DNA of 64,000 nt from Nonomuraea basaltis. Lineage in GTDB: Bacteria > Actinomycetota > Actinomycetes > Streptosporangiales > Streptosporangiaceae. How positions within the stretch are numbered: position 1 is the first letter of the stretch; each line of letters opens with the position of its first letter. The position numbers and the translations under genes were made by a program. Location: positions 1 to 64,000 of the forward strand of contig NZ_VCJS01000041.1 of the NCBI RefSeq assembly GCF_005893125.1, given 5' to 3'. The notes below the pieces were generated by a model, which did no database searches, was not told the origin of the DNA, and was given only the letters and a program-made list of their open reading frames with translations. Of the stretch, positions 16,366 to 25,257 are shown in pieces.

Positions 16366-17651
16366 AGATCGTCTTCCTCGGCGCGGGAAGCGTCGAGTTC
16401 ACCCAGGGCCTGCTGGCGGACCTGGTCGCGCTCCCCGATCTGGGGGAGCTCGAGGTGGCGCTGCACGACATCCACCCCGAGCGGCTCGACACCGCCGAGG
16501 CCGCCGCCCGCGTCATCGCCGCGGACCGGAACGTCAAGATCTCCGCCCACCTCGACCTGCGGCGGGCGCTCGACGGGGCCGGCTTCGCGATCAACATGAT
16601 CCAGGTCGGCATGATCGACGCCACCCGGGTCGACTTCGAGCTGCCCGCCAGGTACGGGCTGCGCCAGACGATCGCCGACACCATCGGTGTGGGCGGCATC
16701 TTCCGCGCCCTGCGCACGTTCCCCGCCCTCGACCGCATCGGGCGGGCCATGGCCGAGGTGTGCCCGGACACGTGGCTGCTCAACTACACCAACCCGATGG
16801 CCATGAACGTCTGGTACCTGGCCGCCGCCACCCCCGTGCGGAACGTGGTCGGTCTCTGCCACTCCGTCTACTGGACCGCCCACGACCTCGCCGAGCTGGT
16901 CGGGGTGCCGTACGAGGAGGTGTCGTACCTCGCGGCGGGCGTCAACCACCAGTCCTGGATGCTGCGCTTCGAGTCCGGCGGCGAGGACCTGTACCCGCGG
17001 CTGGACGAGGCCATCGCCCGCGACCCCGGGCTGCTGCGGCGGGTGCGCGTGGACATGTACCGCAGGCTCGGCTTCTACCCGACCGAGACCAGCGAGCACT
17101 CGGCCGAGTACGTGCCCTGGTACCTGCACGACGAGGCCGAGGTCGAGCGCCTGCGGATCCCCGTCGGCGCCTACATCGGAATCAGCGAGGACAACGTGCG
17201 CCAGTACGAGGCCACCCGCGACGCGCTCAGAGCGGGCCGGCCGATCACCGTGGAGGGGACCATGGAATACGCCCCGCAGATCATTCACAGCATCGCCACC
17301 GGCACGAGCCGGGTCGTCTACGGGAACGTCCAGAACAGGGGCCTGGTCGCAAACCTGCCGGAGGGCTGCGTGGTGGAGGTGCCGTGCGTGGCCGACGCGC
17401 TCGGCGTCCGCCCGACGGCCGTCGGCGACCTGCCGGCGCAGTGCGCGGCGCTCAACCGCGCCTACGTCAACGTCAACGAGCTCACCGTGCGCGCCGTCAC
17501 CGAGGGCCGCCCCGAGCACGTGCGGCACGCCATGATGGCCGACCCGAACACGGCCGCCACCCTCACCGTGGACCAGATCGCGTCCCTGTGCGACGCGCTC
17601 CTCGACGCCCACGCCGACCTGCTGCCCGAGTCCCTCGGGAGGCGGTCATGA
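16362..17651 (+). CDS. GH4-family NAD-dependent glycoside hydrolase
   Basis: 429 residues from ATG 16362 (ATGA overlap with the kinase stop). Rossmann start KIVFLGAGSVEFTQGLLADL; DTIGVGGIFRALRTFP and LLNYTNPMAMNVW are GH4 hallmarks. The Mn-binding Cys and His are in GLCHSVYWT and AAGVNHQSWML. GH4 enzymes act intracellularly by oxidation-elimination using NAD and a divalent metal. The DTxGxGG loop is more like alpha-galactosidase (MelA-like) members than 6-phosphoglucosidases. It sits between a kinase and an ABC importer, so it should cleave imported oligosaccharide. Confidence 0.93.
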   Translation: MKIVFLGAGSVEFTQGLLADLVALPDLGELEVALHDIHPERLDTAEAAARVIAADRNVKISAHLDLRRALDGAGFAINMIQVGMIDATRVDFELPARYGLRQTIADTIGVGGIFRALRTFPALDRIGRAMAEVCPDTWLLNYTNPMAMNVWYLAAATPVRNVVGLCHSVYWTAHDLAELVGVPYEEVSYLAAGVNHQSWMLRFESGGEDLYPRLDEAIARDPGLLRRVRVDMYRRLGFYPTETSEHSAEYVPWYLHDEAEVERLRIPVGAYIGISEDNVRQYEATRDALRAGRPITVEGTMEYAPQIIHSIATGTSRVVYGNVQNRGLVANLPEGCVVEVPCVADALGVRPTAVGDLPAQCAALNRAYVNVNELTVRAVTEGRPEHVRHAMMADPNTAATLTVDQIASLCDALLDAHADLLPESLGRRS

Positions 17652-18907
17652 GAGCGGCGGCGCTCCTTCTGGTCGCGGCTCTGCTGACGGGCTGCTCGTC
17701 ATCCGAGAAGACCGATGGCTCGATCGAGATCACCTGGTGGCACGGCCAGGTCGAGACGCAGGCCAAGGTCATCGAGGAGCTGGCCGCCGAGTACGGCAAG
17801 GCGCACCCCGGCGTGAAGGTCGTCCCGGCGGTCGGCACCACGAACGTGGACGACATGCTGCAAAAGGTGCAGGCGGTGCTGGCGGGCGGCAAGGCGCCGG
17901 ACATCGCCTACATGTACGGCACATGGATGCCGCAACTGGCCAAGAACCCCAAGGTGTACGACCTGACCGCCACGGTGAAGGCGCCGGACTTCGGCTGGGA
18001 CGACTTCTGGCCGTCGGAGCGGGCCGTGTCCGAGGTGAACGGCAAGGTCGTCGGCATCCCCGCCGTGGTGGACAACCTGGCCGTCATCTACAACAAGAAG
18101 CTGTTCGACGCGGCCGGGGCGGCGTACCCGTCGAAGGACTGGACGTGGGACGACTTCCGGGCGGCGGCCAAGAAGCTCACGAAGGACGGTGTCTACGGCA
18201 CCGCTTATCCGGTCACCGGCACCGAGGACACCGTGTGGCGGTTCTGGCCGATGATCTGGCAGCAGGGCGGCAGCATCCTGACGCCCGACGGCAAGAAGTC
18301 GGCGTTCAACACGCCGCAGGCGGTGCGGGCGCTCGACCTGTGGAGCGCCATGGCCCGCCAGGACAAATCCGTGTACCTGGACCAGAACGGGGAGAAGTTC
18401 CTGCCCCTGTTCCAGAGCGGCAAGGTCGGGATGATCGTCGCGGGACCGTGGGCGCTGCTGGACATCATCGACCACAAGGTGCCGTACGGCGTGCAGGTGC
18501 TGCCCGGCTACAACGGCAACCACGAGACCATCGCCGGGCCGGACAACTGGGTCGTGTTCGACAACGGCTCGCGCCGCGCCAAGGCCGCCGCCGACTTCCT
18601 CACCTGGCTCACCCGGCCCGAGCAGGACGCCCGGTGGACGCTCGGCCTGGGCAACCTGCCGATCCGCAAGGCCACGACCGCGCTGCCGGCGTACCGGAAG
18701 TTCACCGAGGACTTTCCCGACATCGACGTCTTCACCGCCAACCTGGACAACGCCCGCCAGGCCCGGCCACACCTGCCCGCGTACCCCGAGCTGTCGGAGA
18801 AGGTCGGCAACGCCATCGGCCAGGCCCTGGTCGGCGGCACGCCCGCGCAGGAGGCCCTGGCCAAGGCCGCCACCGAGGCCGACACCGTGCTCGGGCGCGC
18901 CCGATGA
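17648..18907 (+). CDS. carbohydrate ABC transporter substrate-binding lipoprotein
   Basis: 419 residues from ATG 17648, overlapping the GH4 stop. Signal peptide with lipobox LLTGC and a Ser-rich linker, then a type-1 extracellular solute-binding fold: IEITWWHGQVETQAKVIEEL, DIAYMYGTWMPQL, GIPAVVDNLAVIYNKKLFD, SGKVGMIVAGPWAL and WLTRPEQDARWTLG. The tryptophan-rich start (WWHG) is typical of sugar-oligomer binders of the MalE/UgpB group. It feeds the two permeases downstream. The ATPase is missing from the cluster and is probably a shared MsiK-type protein. Confidence 0.93.
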   Translation: MRAAALLLVAALLTGCSSSEKTDGSIEITWWHGQVETQAKVIEELAAEYGKAHPGVKVVPAVGTTNVDDMLQKVQAVLAGGKAPDIAYMYGTWMPQLAKNPKVYDLTATVKAPDFGWDDFWPSERAVSEVNGKVVGIPAVVDNLAVIYNKKLFDAAGAAYPSKDWTWDDFRAAAKKLTKDGVYGTAYPVTGTEDTVWRFWPMIWQQGGSILTPDGKKSAFNTPQAVRALDLWSAMARQDKSVYLDQNGEKFLPLFQSGKVGMIVAGPWALLDIIDHKVPYGVQVLPGYNGNHETIAGPDNWVVFDNGSRRAKAAADFLTWLTRPEQDARWTLGLGNLPIRKATTALPAYRKFTEDFPDIDVFTANLDNARQARPHLPAYPELSEKVGNAIGQALVGGTPAQEALAKAATEADTVLGRAR

Positions 18908-19794
18908 CCACCGTCGCGGTGCGGGTGGGAGCCCGGCGGCGGCGCCGGGTCGTGCAGCTCACCGGGTGGGGCTTCGTCCTGCCCGCGACGCTCGTGATCG
19001 TCGGGCTCAGCCTCTTCCCCGCGGTGTGGGCGCTGCTGCTCTCGCTGCGCGACGGCGACCTGCTCAGCGGCGGCGACTACGTCGGCCTGCGGAACTACGG
19101 CGACATGCTCGGCGACGCGGAGCTGGCCGCGGCCGCCGGGCACACGCTGCTCTACACCGTGCTGTTCGTGCCGGGCTCGGTGGCGCTCGGGCTGCTCTTG
19201 GCACTGGCGCTGAACCTGCGGATCCGCCTCATCGGGTTCTACCGCACCTGCTTCTTCGTGCCGTACGTCGTCTCGGCCGCCGCCACGGGCATCCTCGCGA
19301 ACTTCGTGTTCGACCCCGATTTCGGCATCGTCAACGCCGGGCTCAAGGCGGTCGGCCTGCCCGCGATGGGGTTCCTGCAGGATCCCGGCCAGGCCATGCT
19401 CACGCTGGTCGCGATCTCCATCTGGGGCGGCGTGGGGATGCCCGCCGTGGTCTACCTCGCTGCCCTGCAGGACATCCCGCGCGAGCTGGTCGAGGCGGCC
19501 AGGGTGGACGGCGGCTCCGGCGGGCACGTGCTGCGCCACGTCGTGCTGCCGCAGCTGCGGCCCGCCACGGTGTTCCTGGTGATCTGGCAGACGATCACCG
19601 CGCTGCAGCTGTTCGACCTCGTCTACACCACCACCAAGGGCCAGCCGCTCGACTCCACCACCACGATCGTGTTCTACCTCTACCGGCAGGCGTTCCAGCT
19701 CTTCCACTCCGGCTACGGCACGGCCATCGCCTACGTCCTGTTCCTCGTGACGCTCGCCGTGTCGGGCGCGGTCCTGTGGAGGAGCGCCAAATGA
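18904..19794 (+). CDS. carbohydrate ABC permease, MalF-like
   Basis: 296 residues, six TM helices, start ATG 18904 overlapping the binding-protein gene by 4 bases. The cytoplasmic EAA loop that docks the ATPase is ELVEAARVDGGSGGHVLRHV followed by VLPQLRP. N-terminal arginine-rich segment (GARRRRR) before the first helix (VLPATLVIVGLSLFPAVWAL). It forms a heterodimer with the next gene product. Confidence 0.93.
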   Translation: MTTVAVRVGARRRRRVVQLTGWGFVLPATLVIVGLSLFPAVWALLLSLRDGDLLSGGDYVGLRNYGDMLGDAELAAAAGHTLLYTVLFVPGSVALGLLLALALNLRIRLIGFYRTCFFVPYVVSAAATGILANFVFDPDFGIVNAGLKAVGLPAMGFLQDPGQAMLTLVAISIWGGVGMPAVVYLAALQDIPRELVEAARVDGGSGGHVLRHVVLPQLRPATVFLVIWQTITALQLFDLVYTTTKGQPLDSTTTIVFYLYRQAFQLFHSGYGTAIAYVLFLVTLAVSGAVLWRSAK

Positions 19795-20603
19795 AGGGCC
19801 GCCACCTCGCCCACCTGGTCCTGATGCCCGCCGCGCTGCTGTTCGTGGCGCCGCTGGCCTGGATGGCGCTGACCGCGTTCATGCCGGACACCGACATCAA
19901 CACCTACCCGCCCAAGCTCTGGCCCGAGCGCTTCACCCTGGCCGGGTTCACCCGGATCTTCACCGAGGACGACTACCCCCGGTGGCTGGCCAACACGATG
20001 ATCGTGGCCGGGGCCGCCGTCCTGGGACACGTGGTGCTCTGCTCCCTGGCCGGGTACGGCTTCGCCAGATTGCGCTTCCGCGGCCGCGGGCTCGCGTTCG
20101 GCGCGCTCATGGCGACCATCATGGTGCCCACCCAGGTGCTGATGATCCCGACGTTCCTGCTGTTCAAGAACCTCGGCCTGATCGACACCCTCGGCGCGGC
20201 CATCGTGCCCTGGCTGGCCTCGGCGTTCGGTGTCTTCCTCATGCGGCAGTTCTTCCTGTCGCTGCCCAAGGAGCTGGAGGAGGCCGCCACCATCGACGGC
20301 TGCTCCCGGCTCGGGGTGTTCTTCCGGGTGGTGCTGCCGCTGGCCAGGCCCGCTCTGGCCACGCTCGTGGTGTTCACGCTGCTCGGCTCCTGGAACGACC
20401 TCATCTGGCCGCTCATCGCGATCTCCTCCGAGGAGAGCTACACACTGCAGCTCGGCCTCGCCACGTTCTCCGGCGCCCGGCACACCGAGTGGTCGGCGCT
20501 CATGGCCGGCAACCTCGTGGCCGTGCTGCCGCTCGTGGCCGCGTTCGTGCTGGCGCAGCGCCACTTCGTGGCCACGATGAGCTTCAGCGGGCTGAAGGGC
20601 TGA
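19791..20603 (+). CDS. carbohydrate ABC permease, MalG-like
   Basis: 270 residues from ATG 19791, 4-base overlap with the partner permease. Six TM helices; EAA loop ELEEAATIDGCSRLGVFFRV followed by VLPLARPAL, and the conserved helix region LLGSWNDLIWPLIAISSE. The frame stays open upstream, but the overlap and the usual MalG length fix this start. It is the last gene of the glycan operon, with a 63-base gap before the next gene. Confidence 0.93.
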   Translation: MKGRHLAHLVLMPAALLFVAPLAWMALTAFMPDTDINTYPPKLWPERFTLAGFTRIFTEDDYPRWLANTMIVAGAAVLGHVVLCSLAGYGFARLRFRGRGLAFGALMATIMVPTQVLMIPTFLLFKNLGLIDTLGAAIVPWLASAFGVFLMRQFFLSLPKELEEAATIDGCSRLGVFFRVVLPLARPALATLVVFTLLGSWNDLIWPLIAISSEESYTLQLGLATFSGARHTEWSALMAGNLVAVLPLVAAFVLAQRHFVATMSFSGLKG

Positions 20604-20666
20604 GGCGGTGTTTGCGCCGGTTACGCACGCATAGGAGGATGCGCTCAGCCAACCGAGGAGGATGCC

Positions 20667-21440
20667 ATGTCGGTGTTGCAGAGCTTCGTGGACAGCGTGC
20701 GGAGCGGCGCGATCGAGGTGATCGACCTGACCGCGCCCCTCTCGTCCGAGACGCCGATCCTCCAGCTACCTGAGCCGTTCAGCAACACGATCCCGTTCCG
20801 GCTGGAGGAGATCAGCCGGTACGACGACCGCGGCCCCGCCTGGTACTGGAACGACATCCACACCGGTGAGCACACGGGAACGCACTTCGACGCCCCCATC
20901 CACTGGATCACCGGCCGCGACGGCGAGGACGTCTCCCAGGTGCCCGCGGGCAAGCTGATCGCGCCCGCCGTCGTGCTCGACTTCTCCGCCGAGGCGTCCA
21001 AGGACCCCGACTTCCTCCTCCAGATCGACCACGTCAAGGAGTGGGAGCGCGCCAACGGGGCGCTGCCCGACGGCGGCTGGCTCCTCTACCGGACCGGCTG
21101 GGACACCCGCTCCGGCGACCAGGCCGCGTTCCTGAACGCCAGCGAGACCGGTCCCCACACGCCCGGCATCTCGGTGGAGTGCGCCTCGTGGCTGGCTTCC
21201 GAGGCGCCGATCATCGGGGTGGGCGTCGAGACCGTCGGCACCGACGCGGGCACCGCCCACTCCTTCGACCCCGCCTTCCCCTGCCACTCGTTCCTGCTCG
21301 GCGCGGGCAAGTACGGCCTGACCCAGCTCCGCAACCTGGACCGCCTGCCGGTGACCGGCGCCGTCGTGGTCGCTCCGCCGCTGCCGATCACGGGCGGCTC
21401 CGGCAGCCCCGTCCGCGTGCTCGCCCTGGTGGAACGTTGA
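20667..21440 (+). CDS. cyclase-family metal-dependent hydrolase (isatin hydrolase/kynurenine formamidase-like)
   Basis: 257 residues, preceded by a strong AGGAGG-like site at about 20655. The metal-binding motif is GEHTGTHFDAPIHWITG (HxGTHxDxPxH). The fold is otherwise typical of the cyclase family: EVIDLTAPLSSETPILQLPE at the start and HSFLLGAGKYGLTQLRNLDR near the end. These enzymes open amides or lactams (kynurenine formamidase, isatin hydrolase). It is coupled by TTGA to a ThDP enzyme, which suggests hydrolysis of a ring or amide to an alpha-keto acid that the partner decarboxylates. Substrate not determined. Confidence 0.85.
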   Translation: MSVLQSFVDSVRSGAIEVIDLTAPLSSETPILQLPEPFSNTIPFRLEEISRYDDRGPAWYWNDIHTGEHTGTHFDAPIHWITGRDGEDVSQVPAGKLIAPAVVLDFSAEASKDPDFLLQIDHVKEWERANGALPDGGWLLYRTGWDTRSGDQAAFLNASETGPHTPGISVECASWLASEAPIIGVGVETVGTDAGTAHSFDPAFPCHSFLLGAGKYGLTQLRNLDRLPVTGAVVVAPPLPITGGSGSPVRVLALVER

Positions 21441-23140
21441 TCGTAGCCGAGGCCGTCGGCCGGGCCCTCGCCAGGTGCGGCGCCGAGGTCGCCTTCGGCG
21501 TGGTCGGCAGCGGCAACTTCCACGTCACGAACGCCCTTGTGGCGAGCGGTGTCCGGTTCTTCGCCGCCCGGCACGAGGGCGGGGCCGCCACGATGGCCGA
21601 CGCGTACGCCCGGATGAGCGGCCGGGCCGGGATCGTCTCCGTCCATCAGGGGCCTGGGCTCACGAACGCGATGACCGGCATCGCGGAGGCGGCCAAGAGC
21701 CGTACGCCGTTGATCGTCCTCGCGGGGGAGGCCACCGACGCCCGCTCCAACTTCCACATCGACCAGGACGCCATGGTCGCGGCGGTGGGCGCGGTGCCCA
21801 TGCGGGTCACGACGGCGGAGGGCGCGTGGGAGCGGGCGGTGGAGGCGTACCGGGTGGCCACGGAGGAGCGCCGCACCGTCCTGCTGAACCTCCCGCTCGA
21901 CATCCAGTCCCTGCCCGTCACCCTCGGCGACGCCGCGCCGCTTCTCGAAAGCGGCGAGTCCGGCCGGGCTCCCGGCAGCGATGAGGCGGAGGAACTGGCG
22001 CGCCTGCTCAGGCGATCCCGGCGGCCCGTGTTCATCGCGGGGCGCGGTGCCCGGCACGCGCGGCGGGAGCTGGAGGCCCTGGCCGACCTCGCGGGCGCCC
22101 TGCTCGCCACGTCGGCCGTGGCCAAGGGGCTGTTCCGCGGCAGCCCGTGGGACCTGGACGTGAGCGGCGGCTTCGCCACCCCGCTCGCCGCCGAGCTGAT
22201 CCGCGGCGCCGACCTGGTCATCGGATGGGGGTGCGCGCTGAACATGTGGACCACCCGCCACGGCTCGCTGATCCCGCCGGGGGCGAAGGTGGCGCAGGTG
22301 GACCTCGACCGGGCGGCGCTCGGCACTCACGTGCCCGTCGACCTGGGCGTGGTGGGCGACGTGGGACTCGTCGCGACCGCCCTGGCCGCGCACCTCGGCG
22401 CGCCGCCCGCTGGGGCCGCTGAGCCGGGCGCCGGCACCGCCGGACCGGCCGGCATCAGGACCGGCGGACCAACCGGCACCATGGGGCACCGGTCGCCTGA
22501 GGTCGCGCGCCGCATTCAGGCCGAGGGCCGGTGGCGGGACGTCCCGTACGAGGACGAGAGCGGCGGCGGCAGGATCGACCCGAGGACGCTCTCCATCGGC
22601 CTGGACGATCTGCTGCCGATGGAACGGATCGTGGCCATCGACTCCGGAAATTTCATGGGTTATCCGTCGATGTTCATCGATGTCCCGGATGAGGGTGGAT
22701 TCTGCTTCACCCAGGCGTTCCAGTCGATCGGGCTGGGCCTGGCGACGGCGATCGGCGCCGCCGTGGCCCGCCCCGACCGGCTGCCGGTGGCCGCGCTCGG
22801 CGACGGCGGTGCCCTCATGGGCATCGCCGAGCTGGAGACCGTCGTCCGGCTGGGCCTGCCGATGGTGATCGTGGTCTACGACGACGAGGCGTACGGGGCC
22901 GAGGTACACCACTTCGGACCGCACGGCCACCCGCTGGACACGGTCACGTTCCCACCGGCCGACCTCGCCGCCATCGCCCGCGGACACGGCTTCACCGCCG
23001 TAACCGTCACCGAGGCGGCAGACCTGGCGGACGTCGCCGACTGGCTCAAAGGCCCACGAGACCGGCCGCTGCTGGTCCACGCCAAAGTCACGGGGGAGCA
23101 CGGCTCCTGGTGGCTGGAGGAGGCCTTCAAAGGCCACTGA
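21437..23140 (+). CDS. thiamine diphosphate-dependent enzyme (acetolactate synthase/decarboxylase superfamily)
   Basis: 567 residues from TTG 21437, which overlaps the cyclase stop (TTGA). PYR domain with the conserved glutamate (FFAARHEGGAATMADAYARM), central DHS domain (RPVFIAGRGARHARRELEAL), and PP domain with VAALGDGGALMGIAELETVV, where GDG starts the ThDP/Mg motif. It ends VVYDDEAYGAEVHHF instead of the usual NN pair. An Ala/Gly-rich spacer lies between the second and third domains. Likely a 2-oxo-acid decarboxylase or ligase. Pairing with a cyclase-fold hydrolase recalls isatin-to-anthranilate catabolism, a hypothesis only. Confidence 0.85.
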   Translation: MIVAEAVGRALARCGAEVAFGVVGSGNFHVTNALVASGVRFFAARHEGGAATMADAYARMSGRAGIVSVHQGPGLTNAMTGIAEAAKSRTPLIVLAGEATDARSNFHIDQDAMVAAVGAVPMRVTTAEGAWERAVEAYRVATEERRTVLLNLPLDIQSLPVTLGDAAPLLESGESGRAPGSDEAEELARLLRRSRRPVFIAGRGARHARRELEALADLAGALLATSAVAKGLFRGSPWDLDVSGGFATPLAAELIRGADLVIGWGCALNMWTTRHGSLIPPGAKVAQVDLDRAALGTHVPVDLGVVGDVGLVATALAAHLGAPPAGAAEPGAGTAGPAGIRTGGPTGTMGHRSPEVARRIQAEGRWRDVPYEDESGGGRIDPRTLSIGLDDLLPMERIVAIDSGNFMGYPSMFIDVPDEGGFCFTQAFQSIGLGLATAIGAAVARPDRLPVAALGDGGALMGIAELETVVRLGLPMVIVVYDDEAYGAEVHHFGPHGHPLDTVTFPPADLAAIARGHGFTAVTVTEAADLADVADWLKGPRDRPLLVHAKVTGEHGSWWLEEAFKGH

Positions 23141-23169
23141 CCCGCGGCGTGCGGGCGGTGCCCGGCCCG

Positions 23170-23544
23170 TCAGAGCTTGCGGAAGACACGGGACTCCTCG
23201 GCGCCGGCCAGTACGTCGGCCAGCGCCGCGCCCGCGCCCGCCGCCACCGCCGCCGCGATCGCGCCCTCCACGAACGGCACGTCCGCCACCACGACCCGCC
23301 CGGGCTCCTCCACCAGGCGAGCCGTCAGCACCGAGCTGCCCAGATCAGGGATGATCACCACGCCGTCCCCTTGATCGGCCTCACGCACCGCCGCCTCGAT
23401 CAGATCCAGACTGGTGCCCAGCCCGCCGTCATCCGTCCCACCGGCCGCCGCCACGGGCGTGCTGTCACCCGCGATGCTCCGGACCAGCGCCACCGCCTCC
23501 GCCGCCAGCCCCGCACTGTGCGATACCAGTACCAGCCCCACCAT
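23170..23544 (-). CDS. dhaM: PTS-type dihydroxyacetone kinase phosphotransfer subunit DhaM
   Basis: 124 residues from ATG 23544, with GGAGG 5 bases upstream. EIIA-mannose-type domain: GLVLVSHSAGLAAEAVALV places the phospho-accepting His early, and IIPDLGSSVLTARLV and VPFVEGAIAAAVAAGAG complete the signature. In the PTS version of dihydroxyacetone kinase DhaM passes phosphate from HPr to the ADP bound in DhaL. It has no fused HPr or EI domain, so general PTS proteins from elsewhere are needed. Third gene of dhaKLM. Confidence 0.92.
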   Translation of the reverse strand: MVGLVLVSHSAGLAAEAVALVRSIAGDSTPVAAAGGTDDGGLGTSLDLIEAAVREADQGDGVVIIPDLGSSVLTARLVEEPGRVVVADVPFVEGAIAAAVAAGAGAALADVLAGAEESRVFRKL

Positions 23545-23596
23545 CACACGGCCTCCGCCACCGCGCCCGTCCGGGGAACCCACGCGGGACGGGCCA

Positions 23597-24223
23597 TCAC
23601 GCCGCCACGGTGGCCAGCGCGGCCATGAACAGCGCCGCCGAGGCCGCGCCGGGGTCCTCATGCCCGATGCTGCGCTCACCCAGGTAGCTGGCCCGGCCCT
23701 TGCGGGCCTGCATCGGGATCGTGGCCTTCGCGCCCTCGGCCGCCGCGCGCGCCGCCTGCTCGAACGCCTCCTGTACCCCTGCCCCATCCCGTACGGCCAG
23801 CGCCAGCGCGCGGGACGCGGGAGCCAGCGCGTCCACCATGGTCTTGTCGCCCAGAGCCGCCTTGCCCAGCCGTTCGAGCGCCACGACCCCCGCCTCGAAC
23901 GCCACCGAGAACCTCGCCAGCGTCACCGGCGCCTCCAGGGCCTTGCCCATCTGGCGAAACACCGACCCGTACAGCGGCCCGGAGGCCCCGCCCACGCGCC
24001 GGATCAGCGTCGCCCCGGCCGAGGTCAGCACCTGCACCGGCGACTCCGGCGGCCGCTCGGCCAGCGCCTTGGCGACCTCGGTGAGCCCGCGGTCGAGGTT
24101 CGTGCCGTGGTCGGCGTCGCCGATCGCGGCGTCCAGCTCCGTCAGCCGGTCGCGGTCGCGCCGCACCAGCCGGGCCGCCTCCTCGAGCCACGCCACGAAG
24201 AAGCGCGTGTCCATGGTGTCCAT
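23597..24223 (-). CDS. dhaL: dihydroxyacetone kinase subunit DhaL
   Basis: 208 residues from ATG 24223, overlapping the DhaK stop by one base (TGATG). The nucleotide/Mg site is LDAAIGDADHGTNLDRG with the three Asp residues, then GGASGPLYGSVFRQMGKAL, LGDKTMVDALAPASRAL and RKGRASYLGERSIGHEDPGA. It holds ADP as a cofactor that is rephosphorylated by DhaM. Length matches stand-alone DhaL proteins. It is co-translated with DhaK. Confidence 0.95.
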   Translation of the reverse strand: MDTMDTRFFVAWLEEAARLVRRDRDRLTELDAAIGDADHGTNLDRGLTEVAKALAERPPESPVQVLTSAGATLIRRVGGASGPLYGSVFRQMGKALEAPVTLARFSVAFEAGVVALERLGKAALGDKTMVDALAPASRALALAVRDGAGVQEAFEQAARAAAEGAKATIPMQARKGRASYLGERSIGHEDPGAASAALFMAALATVAA

Positions 24224-25203
24224 CAGCGCCCCCAGCGCAGCCCCGGCGTCTCGACCGGCGCGTCCCACAGGCGGGTCAGCGCGTCGTCGAGCAGGCAGAC
24301 CGTCACGGAGAAGCCCTGCATGTCCAGGCTCGTCACGTAGTTGCCGACCAGCGACCGCGACACGCGCGCCCCCTTCCCCTTGACGAACGCCGCAACCTCC
24401 GCGAACACCACGTACAGCTCCATGAGCGGCGTCGCGCCCATGCCGTTCACCATGACCAGCAGCTCGCCGTGGAGCGGCATGTCTCCGTGGATCGCCTCCA
24501 CGGCCACCCCGGCCAGCTCGCGCGCCGGCACCATCGGCGCCCGCGTGCGCCCGGGCTCGCCGTGGATGCCGATCCCCAGCTCCACCTCCGTCTCCGGCAG
24601 GTCGAAGGTCGGCTTGCCCGCGTGCGGCGTCGTACACGAGGTCAGCGCGATCCCGAACGACCTGCTGCGCTCGTCCACCTCGCCCGCCACCCTGGCCACC
24701 TCGCCCAGCGGCGCGCCCTCCTCGGCCAGGGCCCCCGCGATCTTCTCCACGAACAGCGTGGCCCCGGTGCCGCGGCGGCCGGCCGTGTAGAGGGAGTCCT
24801 GCACGGCGACGTCGTCGTCGACCAGCACGCTCGCCACCTCGACGTCCTCGACCAGTTCGGCGGCCATCTCGAAGTTCAGCACGTCGCCGGTGTAGTTCTT
24901 GACGATGTGCAGCACGCCCGCGCCGCCGTCCACCGCCCTGGTCGCGTCGATGATCTGGTCGGGCACCGGCGAGGTGAAGATCTCGCCCGGGCAGGCCGCG
25001 TCGAGCATGCCGTACCCGACGAAACCGGCATGCAGCGGCTCGTGCCCGGAGCCGCCGCCCGAGACCAGGCCGACCTTCCCCGGGCGCGGACCCTCGGCCC
25101 GGTAGACCACCTGATCGCGGACCCGCAGCGAGGGGTGGGCCGCGGCCATGCCGTTCAGCGCGTCCTCAACGACGGTTTCTGCCGTGTTGATGAGCTTCTT
25201 CAT
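24223..25203 (-). CDS. dhaK: dihydroxyacetone kinase subunit DhaK
   Basis: 326 residues from ATG 25203; TTG 25209 is two codons upstream. Substrate-binding subunit: [40 protein letters not shown] and [12 protein letters not shown] with the His that binds dihydroxyacetone as a hemiaminal. [19 protein letters not shown] and [17 protein letters not shown] complete the fold. Together with dhaL and dhaM it converts dihydroxyacetone to its phosphate. It is divergent from the P450 gene with only 54 bases between, so the two promoters are back to back. Confidence 0.95.
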   Translation of the reverse strand: MKKLINTAETVVEDALNGMAAAHPSLRVRDQVVYRAEGPRPGKVGLVSGGGSGHEPLHAGFVGYGMLDAACPGEIFTSPVPDQIIDATRAVDGGAGVLHIVKNYTGDVLNFEMAAELVEDVEVASVLVDDDVAVQDSLYTAGRRGTGATLFVEKIAGALAEEGAPLGEVARVAGEVDERSRSFGIALTSCTTPHAGKPTFDLPETEVELGIGIHGEPGRTRAPMVPARELAGVAVEAIHGDMPLHGELLVMVNGMGATPLMELYVVFAEVAAFVKGKGARVSRSLVGNYVTSLDMQGFSVTVCLLDDALTRLWDAPVETPGLRWGR

Positions 25204-25221
25204 GCTCAAAACATGTGCCCG

Positions 25222-25250
25222 TTTTCACGAACGCGCAAGCGTCGTAGCGT
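25222..25250 (+). promoter_or_regulatory. candidate leaderless promoter of the P450 gene
   Basis: A TTTTCA -35-like hexamer at 25222-25227 and TAGCGT at 25245-25250 are 17 bases apart. Seven bases after TAGCGT comes GTG 25258, and no ribosome binding site is seen, so transcription probably starts at or next to the start codon. Confidence 0.45.
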
Positions 25251-25257
25251 GGACGGG

